From: a virus
Direction: 5' to 3' (one strand)
Length of the DNA stretch: 63,120 nucleotides
Virus record (IMG/VR): IMGVR_UViG_3300045741_000433
Location: 1 to 63,120 of that record
The position numbers were made by a program, and so were the translations under genes. Numbering within the stretch: the stretch's first letter is position 1; each line of letters begins with the position of its first letter. Of the stretch, positions 9,136 through 17,391 are shown piece after piece. Under the pieces are notes generated by a model that did not search any database, was not told the origin of the DNA, and saw only the letters and a list, made by a program, of their open reading frames with translations.

Positions 9136-9336
9136 TTAAATAAGAAATGGTCTTCCAGAAATCAAATCATTTAAAGCAACAGAGAACTTTACCATATCTT
9201 TTGCTTGATCTTTAAATCCATTATCAGAAAGCTCATCTGCAACATCACTAGAAATTTCAGAAAGCTCACGCATAACTTCTTGGGCAGTATAATTCATTAA
9301 AATATCTTTCAAAATTTGTCTATCTTTAATCAACAT
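9136..9336 (-). CDS. hypothetical protein
   Basis: 66 aa, helical (YTAQEVMRELSEISSDVADELSDNG). No family recognised. It may start from an internal ATG (MNYTAQEVM), since no strong ribosome site marks either. Confidence 0.5.
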   Translation of the reverse strand: MLIKDRQILKDILMNYTAQEVMRELSEISSDVADELSDNGFKDQAKDMVKFSVALNDLISGRPFLI

Positions 9337-9365
9337 TACTATTGCCTTTCTAAAAGTTAAAAAGA

Positions 9366-9390
9366 AAATGGGGGCAGATAGCCCCCATTT
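9366..9390 (-). terminator. intrinsic terminator
   Basis: Perfect 10-bp stem AAATGGGGGC/GCCCCCATTT, followed on the minus strand by a T-rich run. It lies directly after the gene ending at 9412. Confidence 0.85.
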
Positions 9391-9411
9391 GAATTAATAT
9401 AAAGTTATAAA

Positions 9412-9765
9412 TTAGTTAATGCTTAACATGGCGGCTGTTTTAATATTGCTTTCATATTCTGAAATCAATTTTATACAGTCATTGGCTTGACTAACAGCAT
9501 CACCAAAATAAGCATTTTTACAAATACTAGTTAAAAAGCTCTTAATAAGCGGCAATGATTGCTGTTTTACTATGCCTGTTTTAATGGACTCTTCAACTCC
9601 AAGTTCTAAAATATTTTGAATTTGATTTTGAACTTGCCATCCTAACTTATTAAATTCTTGACAAATATTAATAATATCAGAGATGTCTAAAGGTATTGAA
9701 AATTCTTCTTCATCGGTGGAGGTTGTGCTAACTAATGTTAGCGCTTCTAAATCGTGTGCAGTCAT
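9412..9765 (-). CDS. hypothetical protein
   Basis: About 117 aa from ATG at 9763-9765, chosen because GGAG sits 8 bases upstream; a longer start is possible. Helical, with one Cys-containing segment (SFLTSICKNAYFGD). No recognised family. It ends at an intrinsic terminator. Confidence 0.6.
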   Translation of the reverse strand: MTAHDLEALTLVSTTSTDEEEFSIPLDISDIINICQEFNKLGWQVQNQIQNILELGVEESIKTGIVKQQSLPLIKSFLTSICKNAYFGDAVSQANDCIKLISEYESNIKTAAMLSIN

Positions 9766-9890
9766 TGTGCAACTCCATTTTATTATAAACAAGTAAAACA
9801 ATTAAGTAAAATTAAGAATATATTTATTGCCTCCTATTGGATATTAATAATATGTTATTTTATTAATAAATAAAATGCAATAAGAATATA

Positions 9891-10226
9891 TCAACCTAAT
9901 TTTTTACTTGCTTTAATTGCACTATCTAAATCGGAATTTATTACTTTATACAAATCATCTGTAGAATATCCTGGATGAGCAGTACCAGTTGAATGAAAAA
10001 TTTCTGCCTTAATATGACAATCAGAGCACAATGAGATTCCATTCTGAACTACATAGCCGCCATTAGGAAGTAAATTACGATCTGTAATATGGTGCGCATC
10101 TAAATCTTCTTCAGCGTTCTCTGGAGAAGATTTAAATTTACACATAGCACAACAATACTTATCACGCTTATAACAAGCATCTCTAAATGCTTTTCTAATT
10201 AGCTTTTTTTCTGTACCCATAATCAA
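9891..10226 (-). CDS. HNH nuclease
   Basis: 111 aa. CAMCKFKSS, then LDAHHITDRNLLPNG and NGISLCSDCHIKAE give the His-His, Asn and CxxC pattern of an HNH nuclease with a structural zinc. There is no DNA-binding extension, so either a small homing nuclease or a DNA-processing enzyme. The start overlaps the stop of the upstream gene (ATGA type). Confidence 0.8.
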   Translation of the reverse strand: MIMGTEKKLIRKAFRDACYKRDKYCCAMCKFKSSPENAEEDLDAHHITDRNLLPNGGYVVQNGISLCSDCHIKAEIFHSTGTAHPGYSTDDLYKVINSDLDSAIKASKKLG

Positions 10227-10723
10227 CCATCAAGTTCCTCATAAATAACATCAAAACCATATTCTTCATATAATTTCAATAAGCTATCATGAACTTCAGG
10301 GTACTTTGCAGAAAGATTCGTAACAGCATTCTTGCCATCATGAACTTCATAGAAAACATCTTGTAAAATATTACTTCCACAAATTTTTTCTAAACGATCT
10401 AACTCAGAAGTTAGATCTTCTAAATCAGACTCTAAATTTTCAGAAGGTAACTCTTCTACTTTAACTACTTTTTTGGTTAAAGCAAATGGAACGTGCTTCC
10501 AGGGTTGCTCTACAAATTTTTCTCTAGATGCAGTTTTGCTAGAAGCAAAATGAATTAATACTTGATGTTCTCCAATTCTATCTGGAACAGAATTTAAAAC
10601 ATCAACATTCATATACTTAACATAAACTGCTAGTTTTGAGCTTTCATCCAATCCAACATCAAAAAACCAGTCGCGTCCTTTGAACATTTGACTAAGCTCG
10701 GCAAGACCTTGATTAATTTCCAT
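10223..10723 (-). CDS. hypothetical protein
   Basis: 166 aa, acidic, with the segment VLIHFASSKTASREKFVEQPWKHVP in the middle. No family recognised. Expressed from a TTGACT-16-TATTTT promoter just upstream and coupled to the HNH gene. Confidence 0.6.
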   Translation of the reverse strand: MEINQGLAELSQMFKGRDWFFDVGLDESSKLAVYVKYMNVDVLNSVPDRIGEHQVLIHFASSKTASREKFVEQPWKHVPFALTKKVVKVEELPSENLESDLEDLTSELDRLEKICGSNILQDVFYEVHDGKNAVTNLSAKYPEVHDSLLKLYEEYGFDVIYEELDG

Positions 10724-10744
10724 AATTTATCCTCAATTGCAAAT

Positions 10745-10772
10745 AAAATAATCATGCACAATAAAAAGTCAA
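10745..10772 (-). promoter_or_regulatory. sigma70-type promoter
   Basis: TTGACT, 16 bases, TATTTT on the minus strand, about 25 bases upstream of the ATG at 10723. It directly abuts the terminator of the tRNA group to its right. Confidence 0.5.
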
Positions 10773-10804
10773 GGCGCCGACAATCTTTAAAATTGTAAGC
10801 GCCT
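10772..10804 (-). terminator. intrinsic terminator after the Trp tRNA
   Basis: Two stacked stems, AGGCGC/GCGCCT and ACAAT/ATTGT, followed on the minus strand by TGACTTTTTA. Confidence 0.6.
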
Positions 10805-10810
10805 ATTTGG

Positions 10811-10878
10811 CAGGATCGGAGAGAATCGAACTCTCTTCCAGAGATTTGGAGTTTCTGTTGCCACCTTGGCTCGACCCC
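10811..10878 (-). tRNA. tRNA-Trp (CCA)
   Basis: Acceptor GGGGTCG/CGATCCT, loop CTCCAAA and T arm GAGAG-TTCGATT-CTCTC. Short D stem GCC/GGC; one mismatch in the anticodon stem. Confidence 0.8.
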
Positions 10879-10888
10879 ATATAGTCTA

Positions 10889-10976
10889 TAATAAAAGAGG
10901 ACTCGAACCTCATTCCCTTAGGAGCCCTACCCTATCTCGGGAGGCATAGTCGCCTAACTATGATTAGTATTATAGT
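10889..10976 (-). tRNA. degenerate class II tRNA-like (Leu-like?)
   Basis: T arm GAGG-TTCGAGT-CCTC is clear and flanks can pair (CTATAAT/ATTATAG, or TACTAAT with TTTATTA), but the anticodon arm is poor: a candidate GAG lies in a loop with C at 33. It may be a decaying tRNA or one needing unusual processing. Confidence 0.4.
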
Positions 10977-10979
10977 GGC

Positions 10980-11065
10980 GGAGAGTACAGGATTCGAACC
11001 TGTGGAGGTTTTTACGCCTCAAGAGTTTAGCAAACTCTCACCATAGACCACTCGGACAACTCTCC
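10980..11065 (-). tRNA. tRNA-Ser (GCU)
   Basis: Acceptor GGAGAGT/ACTCTCC, anticodon stem AGAGT/ACTCT with loop TTGCTAA, long variable arm and T loop TTCGAAT. Confidence 0.95.
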
Positions 11066-11088
11066 GTGTTAGCATGTAATATATCTTG

Positions 11089-12177
11089 TTATGCCTTGAT
11101 TTTATCAAGAACCGATGGAATTGCCTCAACCAATTCATTAAAATTTTTATAGGCCGGATATTGTTTCATAATTTTTTCCAGATGCACAAAATAAACTCTA
11201 GTAATATCCATATTGAATCTATGAGATTGCCCTGCCGCATCTAAAATTGGCTTTAAATACTTTCCATATCGAACTAGCCCAGCTTCCAATCCATAATCTT
11301 TTAGATAGTGGAAAGCAATATAGAGATGTCCAAAATGATTAAACCTTTTTAAATCTAGATACCCGCTCTCAAAAGCAAAGACAGCTTCATCTGGAATGTA
11401 AGGAAGATTCTTTTTAAATTCTCCTTTGATAATTTGAGCATCGATATACTTAACCAATTGCTGACGCAACTCATTAGACATAGTATATTCTTTCATATGT
11501 TCTTTGCCGCGTTGCTGAAGTAGTTCATCCACCTCTGCAATATGGCGAGCTGGAAGAGCCATACGGCCACAGATGCAATCTGTTTCACAACTCTTATCGA
11601 TAGCTTGCTGAGGAACTTTCAAATACTCAGAGATTTTTAGAATCTCACTCTTCCATAAATGAATGATTGGTTGAAGACTAACTGCCATAGATGCATTGCT
11701 ATAATTATAAAGTTCCTCTTCTGTACGGTTTCTAGTGCCCACCACCCAGTATTGATCCTCAGGCAGTCGCATCATACGTTTCTTATCATTAGAAACGACA
11801 GATAAATCCATTAGGTATCCCCAACGTAATCCATCACAACGCCAATCAATTGAAGTATCTACTATAATATCCGCGCCAGGAGCCTGCTCTTTAAGCCAAG
11901 GAATAACATTATCTTTAAACCAAAGATGAGTTTTTGCCTCAGGATGATCATATAAAAAATCTTCTGACGGAGCAAAATGAACTCCAAAAACACGATTAGA
12001 CTTACCAGCTTTTTCACATGCTTTAAATGCCGCAAGAAAAACAACTAAAGAATCAGTTCCGCTTAATCCAACAAGAAAACCTGGAGCACCTTGCTGAAGC
12101 TTATCATAAAACCATTGAGCCAATGCATCAAAAGTGGTTGCGGCGTCAATACTTCGAGGAATATCTAATGTCTTCAT
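11089..12177 (-). CDS. nadE: NAD+ synthetase-like (NadE family)
   Basis: 362 aa. The N-terminal LSGTDSLVVFLAA is a variant of the SGGxDS pyrophosphatase loop that activates deamido-NAD+ with ATP. VGTRNRTEEELYNYSN matches the GTxNxxE region and IHLWKSEILKISEYLKVPQQAI the LxKxxVxxLAxxLxVPxxII region of NadE. A C-terminal 130-aa extension is of unknown role. It would convert NaAD to NAD+. The start overlaps the ADP-ribosylglycohydrolase stop by 4 bases, linking NAD+ synthesis with ADP-ribose turnover. Confidence 0.8.
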   Translation of the reverse strand: MKTLDIPRSIDAATTFDALAQWFYDKLQQGAPGFLVGLSGTDSLVVFLAAFKACEKAGKSNRVFGVHFAPSEDFLYDHPEAKTHLWFKDNVIPWLKEQAPGADIIVDTSIDWRCDGLRWGYLMDLSVVSNDKKRMMRLPEDQYWVVGTRNRTEEELYNYSNASMAVSLQPIIHLWKSEILKISEYLKVPQQAIDKSCETDCICGRMALPARHIAEVDELLQQRGKEHMKEYTMSNELRQQLVKYIDAQIIKGEFKKNLPYIPDEAVFAFESGYLDLKRFNHFGHLYIAFHYLKDYGLEAGLVRYGKYLKPILDAAGQSHRFNMDITRVYFVHLEKIMKQYPAYKNFNELVEAIPSVLDKIKA

Positions 12178-13115
12178 TGTATTTCAATATTAAGCAGTTC
12201 GTCTGTCAAACCCTGTAATAACTCAAAATTCTCTACCTGATTTTTATATTCTTCTGGAATGCCTTCTAAACCGTAATAGGTGCCAGCTAAAGCCCCTACA
12301 ATGGCCGCAGTAGTATCAGTATCCCCACCAGCCCTAACTGCCATTACAACAGCCTCCTGGAAGCTCCTGGTGGCACTAAAACAAAATAATGCTGCTCCAA
12401 CAGTCTCTGGTACATAACCGCTAACACCAATCTCCGCAAAAGCATAAGATGATACATCAGCTATAGGCGTGTGCCTTTCTGCCCATTTTGAAGCTAATTC
12501 TAATTTAGTTTTAATAATAGAATCAGGAATAATATCAAGTATATCTTCTGGTAAACTTTTTGGCGAACTAACTCCAGTTGCTAACAATGCTGTAGTTATA
12601 GCTACTACAACAGAGCCTATCTTTGGCTCCATTGAGTTATGAGTAATACTTGCATCTTTTATAGCACACTCCATCAATTTAGTCAAGTCATGTCTATAAA
12701 CCAAACCAATAGGCGATGCTCTCATTGCTGTACCATTACCACCAGCAGGTAATCCGTCATAGCCTACAATCAAACCGCTTTCTTTATAATTAGCACCTAA
12801 TTTTAAATTAACCATAGCGCTTGCAGTAGTTGTTCCAATGCCTCTAGTATTTCCAGTATCATACCAAGCTAAATATTCTTTGGCAACATCATCTGGATCA
12901 AATCCATTACATTGTAATAAACTTTTAGATAGTGCAATACTCATAAGAGTATCATCGGTATATTGTCCGGCTTCACCTTTCCAAAATGTTCCGCCAGCTT
13001 TGAATTGTCCATCCCATTCTTTAAGTAATGGACTAATGGCTGGTTTCATTTCGAAAGGGTTGCCAAGCGCATCACCAATTGCGCAACCTACTAATGTAGC
13101 AATTGTTTTAGACAT
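12174..13115 (-). CDS. ADP-ribosylglycohydrolase (DraG family)
   Basis: 313 aa. CAIGDALGNPFE, QYTDDTLM and RAGGDTDTTAAIVGALAG are the three acidic metal-binding signatures of the DraG/ARH fold; GNGTAMRASPIG and THNSMEP are also conserved. It removes ADP-ribose from proteins or other adducts. Translationally coupled to the NadE-like gene downstream. Confidence 0.93.
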   Translation of the reverse strand: MSKTIATLVGCAIGDALGNPFEMKPAISPLLKEWDGQFKAGGTFWKGEAGQYTDDTLMSIALSKSLLQCNGFDPDDVAKEYLAWYDTGNTRGIGTTTASAMVNLKLGANYKESGLIVGYDGLPAGGNGTAMRASPIGLVYRHDLTKLMECAIKDASITHNSMEPKIGSVVVAITTALLATGVSSPKSLPEDILDIIPDSIIKTKLELASKWAERHTPIADVSSYAFAEIGVSGYVPETVGAALFCFSATRSFQEAVVMAVRAGGDTDTTAAIVGALAGTYYGLEGIPEEYKNQVENFELLQGLTDELLNIEIQ

Positions 13116-13143
13116 ATATTACCTTTTAATAAAAAATACTGGA

Positions 13144-13230
13144 GGAAGTGGAGGGATTCGAACCCCCGGAGGCTTTTTAGACCCCTTTCGTTTTCAAGAC
13201 GAACCGTTTAAACCGCTCACGCACACTTCC
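13144..13230 (-). tRNA. tRNA-Ser (UGA)
   Basis: GGAAGTG/CACTTCC acceptor, anticodon stem TTCGT/ACGAA, loop CTTGAAA, long variable arm and T loop TTCGAAT. Confidence 0.95.
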
Positions 13231-13234
13231 CTAA

Positions 13235-13432
13235 TTAAATCTCTCTTGCTAACCTATATTGCTCTTCTTTTAACTTTTCAATTTCTTTCTTACCAAGATC
13301 ACAAACTACATCTGATTCATATGTTTTTAAAATATCTTTAATTTCTTTTGCTCTAGTTTTCTTATTATCAATATTATTTGATGAGTAATCTAAAAAACCA
13401 AACATATTATTATCTAAACATAGGAAACACAT
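13235..13432 (-). CDS. small hypothetical protein between Ser tRNAs
   Basis: 65 aa, charged and helical (KKEIEKLKEEQYRLAREI). It sits exactly between two Ser tRNAs without overlapping them, which supports a real gene, but no ribosome site or family is evident. Confidence 0.4.
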   Translation of the reverse strand: MCFLCLDNNMFGFLDYSSNNIDNKKTRAKEIKDILKTYESDVVCDLGKKEIEKLKEEQYRLAREI

Positions 13433-13448
13433 TTTAATTTACCTTGGA

Positions 13449-13532
13449 GGAAATAGAGGGATTCGAACCCCCGGAGGCTTTCACCCCTCTTGTTTTCTAG
13501 ACAAGTACCATAAACCACTCGGTCATACTTCC
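13449..13532 (-). tRNA. tRNA-Ser (AGA)
   Basis: GGAAGTA/TATTTCC acceptor, anticodon stem CTTGT/ACAAG, loop CTAGAAA and long variable arm. A at position 34 is rare in bacterial tRNAs outside Arg (ACG). The body is closely related to the UGA copy at 13144, suggesting duplication and anticodon change. Confidence 0.9.
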
Positions 13533-13543
13533 TTAAAAGCTGG

Positions 13544-13616
13544 AGTCGCGAGTCCGAATCGAACGGACAATCAACCGGGTTGCAGCCGGTGCCATTAGCC
13601 ATTTTGGTACCGCGAC
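13544..13616 (-). tRNA. tRNA-Cys (GCA)
   Basis: Acceptor GTCGCGG/TCGCGAC, anticodon stem ACCGG/CCGGT, loop CTGCAAC and T arm GTCCG-TTCGATT-CGGAC. Confidence 0.92.
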
Positions 13617-13649
13617 TTAATGTATCATATATATCGTGTTATTGACAGT

Positions 13650-13856
13650 TTAAATAAAAGCTTTCAATCTTATAATTCTTAACATTTCTTCTTCAGTATA
13701 CCATATTTTATTATAACGATATTTATTACCATGAGCTATCGTCTCAATTCTATAAATTGAATCAGTTCCTATATGCAATTCATATGAGTCTATAATTGAT
13801 GGGCCCGATATTCGGTTACCAGTAGCTTCCCAAAATTTTCTAATCTCTTCATTCAT
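13650..13856 (-). CDS. hypothetical protein
   Basis: 68 aa, overlapping the end of the CYTH gene by 8 bases, so it is coupled to it. The core YELHIGTDSIYRIE...KYRYNKIWY is beta-rich. Function unknown. Confidence 0.55.
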   Translation of the reverse strand: MNEEIRKFWEATGNRISGPSIIDSYELHIGTDSIYRIETIAHGNKYRYNKIWYTEEEMLRIIRLKAFI

Positions 13857-14382
13857 GTAATTTCTTGTCAGCCAAACTAAAATTATTAAATCTTTTATCT
13901 TTAGTTACTTCCTTTATAACTTTAAGAAACGGAGGAAGCTCTATCGTATCATTCTTATCTTCTAATTCAATCTCTAATATTGCCAAACCTTTTAAAGGTC
14001 CTTTGAATACGTCTAATTCAAATATCTGATCATTATATTTAAAAACAAATCTAGTTTTATCAATAGCGATTTTATTAGGATTACTTTTCTTTAATGAATT
14101 TTCGTATTCAGTTTTGTTAATTTCGTGTTCAGTTTCTTCATGAACACCAGAATCTACTGGCTTCTTTTGATTATAGTGATAGACAGTAGTTGTATCTCCA
14201 GTTAAACCCTCAACAGTTTTTCTAACTCTTGCTGCCTGTTCGCCCTCTTCTGCTTTAAGATAAGTTTGAGAAATTCTTTTTACATCAACCAAATCATCAA
14301 ACATTTCAGATAATGCTGACCATGAAGATGGAAATTTAACCAGGAATTTTCTTTCAATTTCCAAATGAGTACTCATTTCCAA
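13849..14382 (-). CDS. CYTH-domain phosphohydrolase/cyclase
   Basis: About 175 aa. LEIERKFLV near the N-terminus is the ExExK metal-binding signature; RVRK, KKP and a run of E-rich strands (ILEIELED) follow in the order of the triphosphate tunnel fold. Family members hydrolyse inorganic or thiamine triphosphates or make cAMP; which substrate cannot be told. The likely start is the second Met (MSTHLEIE). Confidence 0.85.
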   Translation of the reverse strand: MEMSTHLEIERKFLVKFPSSWSALSEMFDDLVDVKRISQTYLKAEEGEQAARVRKTVEGLTGDTTTVYHYNQKKPVDSGVHEETEHEINKTEYENSLKKSNPNKIAIDKTRFVFKYNDQIFELDVFKGPLKGLAILEIELEDKNDTIELPPFLKVIKEVTKDKRFNNFSLADKKLHE

Positions 14383-14933
14383 TGATTACCTTTCACAATA
14401 TCAAATATTGTTGTTATCGCTACAGCATATTTTTTTGATAAGAAAGTCATTGCCCCATATTTACTTCCAGTTTTGGGGTTTTTATATTTAAGATATTCAT
14501 CTCTAATTTGAATAACTTGCCAGGTTTCTAATACTGAATTAGAATTGCCTTCACCTTTACGGTCACGAGACATTTTATTTTTAGTTTTTAAAGAATGTTT
14601 TGTTCCTTTTCTATTATTAGAAAACTCTAAAATATTATAACCATTTTTTAAACTATCAAATTTATACATAAAAAAATTTTCCCAATAATCAGCCATCTCT
14701 TGAGTATGGCAAATGGTTAGTAGTTCTATTCTAAAATTTTGTTTACCATATTTATTAATAGCCCTTCGAAGTTTTTTACAATGATTAGCTGTGCTATTTT
14801 GCAAATGAGTTTGAAATCTACGAACAATTGAACGCCAAGTTTGACCAACATAGACTTTTTTATTTATAGAATTTTTAACTATATAAATTGAACAAATACA
14901 TGGGCTAGCAATATCATATAAAGGACGTTTCAT
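14373..14933 (-). CDS. GIY-YIG homing-type endonuclease
   Basis: 186 aa. CSIYIVKNSINKKVYVGQT provides a GIY-YIG-like start (YIV/YVG); RSIVRRFQTHL carries the catalytic Arg. The C-terminus has a short NUMOD-like segment and a helix-turn-helix (MTFLSKKYAVAITTIFDIV). It overlaps the CYTH gene start. Confidence 0.85.
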   Translation of the reverse strand: MKRPLYDIASPCICSIYIVKNSINKKVYVGQTWRSIVRRFQTHLQNSTANHCKKLRRAINKYGKQNFRIELLTICHTQEMADYWENFFMYKFDSLKNGYNILEFSNNRKGTKHSLKTKNKMSRDRKGEGNSNSVLETWQVIQIRDEYLKYKNPKTGSKYGAMTFLSKKYAVAITTIFDIVKGNHWK

Positions 14934-14967
14934 ATAGCATATGAAGTATTATACATAGAATTTTCTC

Positions 14968-16251
14968 TCAATCAAATTTTCGTTCAATTCCATCGGTTGA
15001 TTTAGATAAATCAAAATTATCATCAATAAATTTGATTACATCATAAGGATGCATACTTCTATTAAAAACTATATTTGGTCCATGATTATCTAGATAAACA
15101 CACTTAATGCCGGGCACTTCTTCTTTAAGTCCCTGACTTGTATTCTGACCACATTCATGACTACCACATTCAAAATATCTTTGAGATCTTACAGATAATT
15201 TACTTCCTGGTTTTGGTGGGCAGTGAAAATGAACTATGCAGTCTGTATCGGGGTGATCTTTGAAAACAATTCTTTGAGATTGCCCGCCAACAGAAGGCTT
15301 AGCTCCATAAGCAATAACAGAATTCTTATCTTCAGCCCTACAAAAAACCATTCCCACTTCATTTAATTTATTAAAATTAACTTTACGCTTTGAAGTAATG
15401 AAGTCTGTATTATTTACTTTAACTGCGAAGTGCCCAACCGTTGCACCATTAAATGGTTTATAAGCACCAGCTTTAATGCAATGATCAACAACAACTCTTA
15501 AGGATGATGGTATGAGATGAGAATTCCATGGAATTGAATCACCTTCTACAACAGTTGAGCGAGTAAAGTTTGAATCAGCTCTTGCTAAAGCCATTTTAGC
15601 TAAAGCATTAAGAACCTCATTTCTATCAGTAGAAACATTGTATCTTGCTTGTTCTGGAGTTATAATCATATTGATACGAGTTTTTGTATCATTAGCCAAA
15701 ACAAGGTTGCATGAAGAAGATTTGAGTAAGTGCAGCCCAGTTAAAAACTGCTCATCTTCAGTTGCCCCACAAGTTGTCTTGAACCCAACTAAAAATATAT
15801 CCTTACGCTCTCTTCGAATTTTAGAAATTATTTTATCGGCTGGCCATAAAAGCAACTGCTGATCCCCAGCAGAAGTTTTTAAACGCGTTTCATACTTACC
15901 GCTCTTGGTTAAATTAGAAGATGGCGCATCAAAACTAAAACCTTGTTCTTCATCTTCAATTACAGCCGCGTTAAAATCAACTAAAGCCGGATTAAAGAAA
16001 ATAATTTTAGTATTAGGATCAACAATTAATTCATCAACTAATTTAGAAATATCTTCATTAGTTTCTAGATAACCTTGACCACCATTAGCCATTTTAGTTA
16101 AATGTAAATTGATATTATAATGATCTGCTCCTTCTTCAAAACAATTGCCAAATAAATATCTAGCAGTATTGCCATATGCCGGAGCAGTTAAAGCAAGATG
16201 ATTGCGCACATGAAATAATGTGCCACCACCAATAATATCAATATTTTTCAT
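14968..16251 (-). CDS. CoaB-like / class II aldolase fusion
   Basis: 427 aa. The first 230 residues look like the CoaB half of the pantothenate flavoprotein family: IDIIGGGTLFHVRNHLALTAPAYGNTA (nucleotide-binding GGT and SxG-like loop), LLLWPADKII, VGFKTTCGA and LVLANDTKT. Residues 240-420 resemble class II aldolase/adducin proteins: VGHFAVKV, ITSKRKV, the metal-type HFHCPP and DNHGPNIV. CoaB joins cysteine to phosphopantothenate. The pairing with an aldolase domain is unusual and the substrate is unknown; CoaD is encoded at 36.0 kb. Confidence 0.65.
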   Translation of the reverse strand: MKNIDIIGGGTLFHVRNHLALTAPAYGNTARYLFGNCFEEGADHYNINLHLTKMANGGQGYLETNEDISKLVDELIVDPNTKIIFFNPALVDFNAAVIEDEEQGFSFDAPSSNLTKSGKYETRLKTSAGDQQLLLWPADKIISKIRRERKDIFLVGFKTTCGATEDEQFLTGLHLLKSSSCNLVLANDTKTRINMIITPEQARYNVSTDRNEVLNALAKMALARADSNFTRSTVVEGDSIPWNSHLIPSSLRVVVDHCIKAGAYKPFNGATVGHFAVKVNNTDFITSKRKVNFNKLNEVGMVFCRAEDKNSVIAYGAKPSVGGQSQRIVFKDHPDTDCIVHFHCPPKPGSKLSVRSQRYFECGSHECGQNTSQGLKEEVPGIKCVYLDNHGPNIVFNRSMHPYDVIKFIDDNFDLSKSTDGIERKFD

Positions 16252-16264
16252 AACTTACCTATAT

Positions 16265-16594
16265 TTAACAATAAGGATTACATCTACAAGAATAACATAT
16301 TAATGAGCCATCTAGTTGATTTGGTTCAGAAAATTCATAATAATTATGACATTTAGTACAAGCCAAACCATTTGGATGGGCAGTAACTGCATGATTAAAA
16401 ATAAAATCTTCAATACGATCCGCCAACCAATTTAAATTAATATTGGCGTGTCTTTCTTGAATTACCCAGGATAGATAGCCCTGAGTGTTTTCCAAACCAT
16501 CTTCATTATAGTCTGCTACAGTAAAGCCTGTAGTATGATCCTGGGCCCATTCTTTAATTAATTGCTCTATTAGGTGTCTCTTCTTAGAAACCAT
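16265..16594 (-). CDS. hypothetical protein with zinc ribbon
   Basis: 109 aa. The C-terminus has CTKCHNYYEF and CYSCRCNPYC, a zinc-ribbon arrangement; the N-terminus is helical with several Trp. Function unknown. Confidence 0.6.
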   Translation of the reverse strand: MVSKKRHLIEQLIKEWAQDHTTGFTVADYNEDGLENTQGYLSWVIQERHANINLNWLADRIEDFIFNHAVTAHPNGLACTKCHNYYEFSEPNQLDGSLICYSCRCNPYC

Positions 16595-16640
16595 AACTAC
16601 CTCGCACTGCGGTTAGATTACAACTAACCTTGATACGATA

Positions 16641-16988
16641 TTATTGGTTTGAATCAAATACATCAACAGAAGCTGCTGTAACAGTAGAATCAGTAGCTGG
16701 ATCAACCTTCTTAACTCTCTTTACTTTAACAACTTTAGCTGGACGAGTTCCCTTAACAAGGCCACCCTTTTTGCCACGAGTTACATATGCAATATTAGTT
16801 TCATGGGCAAAGTGATTAACAAAGCCTAAAACTCTCTTTGGCTCCATACCAACAACATTACCAACATTAACTGCAAGATCCTTTAGCTGAGTGCGCTCGC
16901 CGGCACTCATCTTTTCAAGAATACTTTCGGCCGCTTCAAAAATTTTTTGAGCTGTTTCGGTCATTGATTTAACATTTGATTTATTCAT
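16641..16988 (-). CDS. VTRGxKGG-motif protein
   Basis: 115 aa, helical first half, then AYVTRGKKGGLVKG and a very basic stretch (KVVKVKRVKK). The same VTRGxKGGxxK segment occurs in the protein at 50095-50469, so the two are paralogues. The basic tail suggests nucleic-acid binding. A TTGACA-16-TATGAT promoter precedes it. Confidence 0.6.
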   Translation of the reverse strand: MNKSNVKSMTETAQKIFEAAESILEKMSAGERTQLKDLAVNVGNVVGMEPKRVLGFVNHFAHETNIAYVTRGKKGGLVKGTRPAKVVKVKRVKKVDPATDSTVTAASVDVFDSNQ

Positions 16989-17049
16989 AATAGTTTCTCC
17001 GTAATTTATTTACTAAAAAATTAGAGGCGTACCTCTTTAGACAACAGAT

Positions 17050-17077
17050 ATCATAATCATAATTTATATCGTGTCAA
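17050..17077 (-). promoter_or_regulatory. sigma70-type promoter
   Basis: TTGACA, 16 bases, TATGAT on the minus strand, about 60 bases upstream of the ATG at 16988. Confidence 0.65.
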
Positions 17078-17098
17078 GCGAGGGCTTAAATTAAAACA

Positions 17099-17365
17099 TT
17101 AATAATCATCGTCCAAATAATGCGGTTGCTTACCAGCAGGTTGCCAGCCCTGTAACCACATGTTATAAAACGCTTCAATTTTTACATATTTTTCGCCTTC
17201 TATTAGATAATTAACTGAACCATAAAACGAGCCCGTTTTATGATCACAACTAATGGTTGCGCAAATAACATTAGCAATAAGCGTCTTTTTCTTTTTAATT
17301 TTTAATTGAATAGGCTTATTCGTAACAATAGCCGCAGCCAATGCATATGTATCATCCATTGCCAT
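17099..17365 (-). CDS. hypothetical protein
   Basis: About 88 aa starting MAMDDTYALAAAIV; GAGG precedes this ATG. It contains KPIQLKIKKKKTLIANVICATISCDHKTG. No recognised family. It lies immediately 3' of the RNase P RNA gene and may share its transcript. Confidence 0.55.
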   Translation of the reverse strand: MAMDDTYALAAAIVTNKPIQLKIKKKKTLIANVICATISCDHKTGSFYGSVNYLIEGEKYVKIEAFYNMWLQGWQPAGKQPHYLDDDY

Positions 17366-17391
17366 AATAATCCTCAATAAAATAAAAATAG

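Noticed and set aside
13414-13602. 62-aa minus-strand ORF
   Set aside because: It spans the Ser (AGA) and Cys tRNAs; open by chance.
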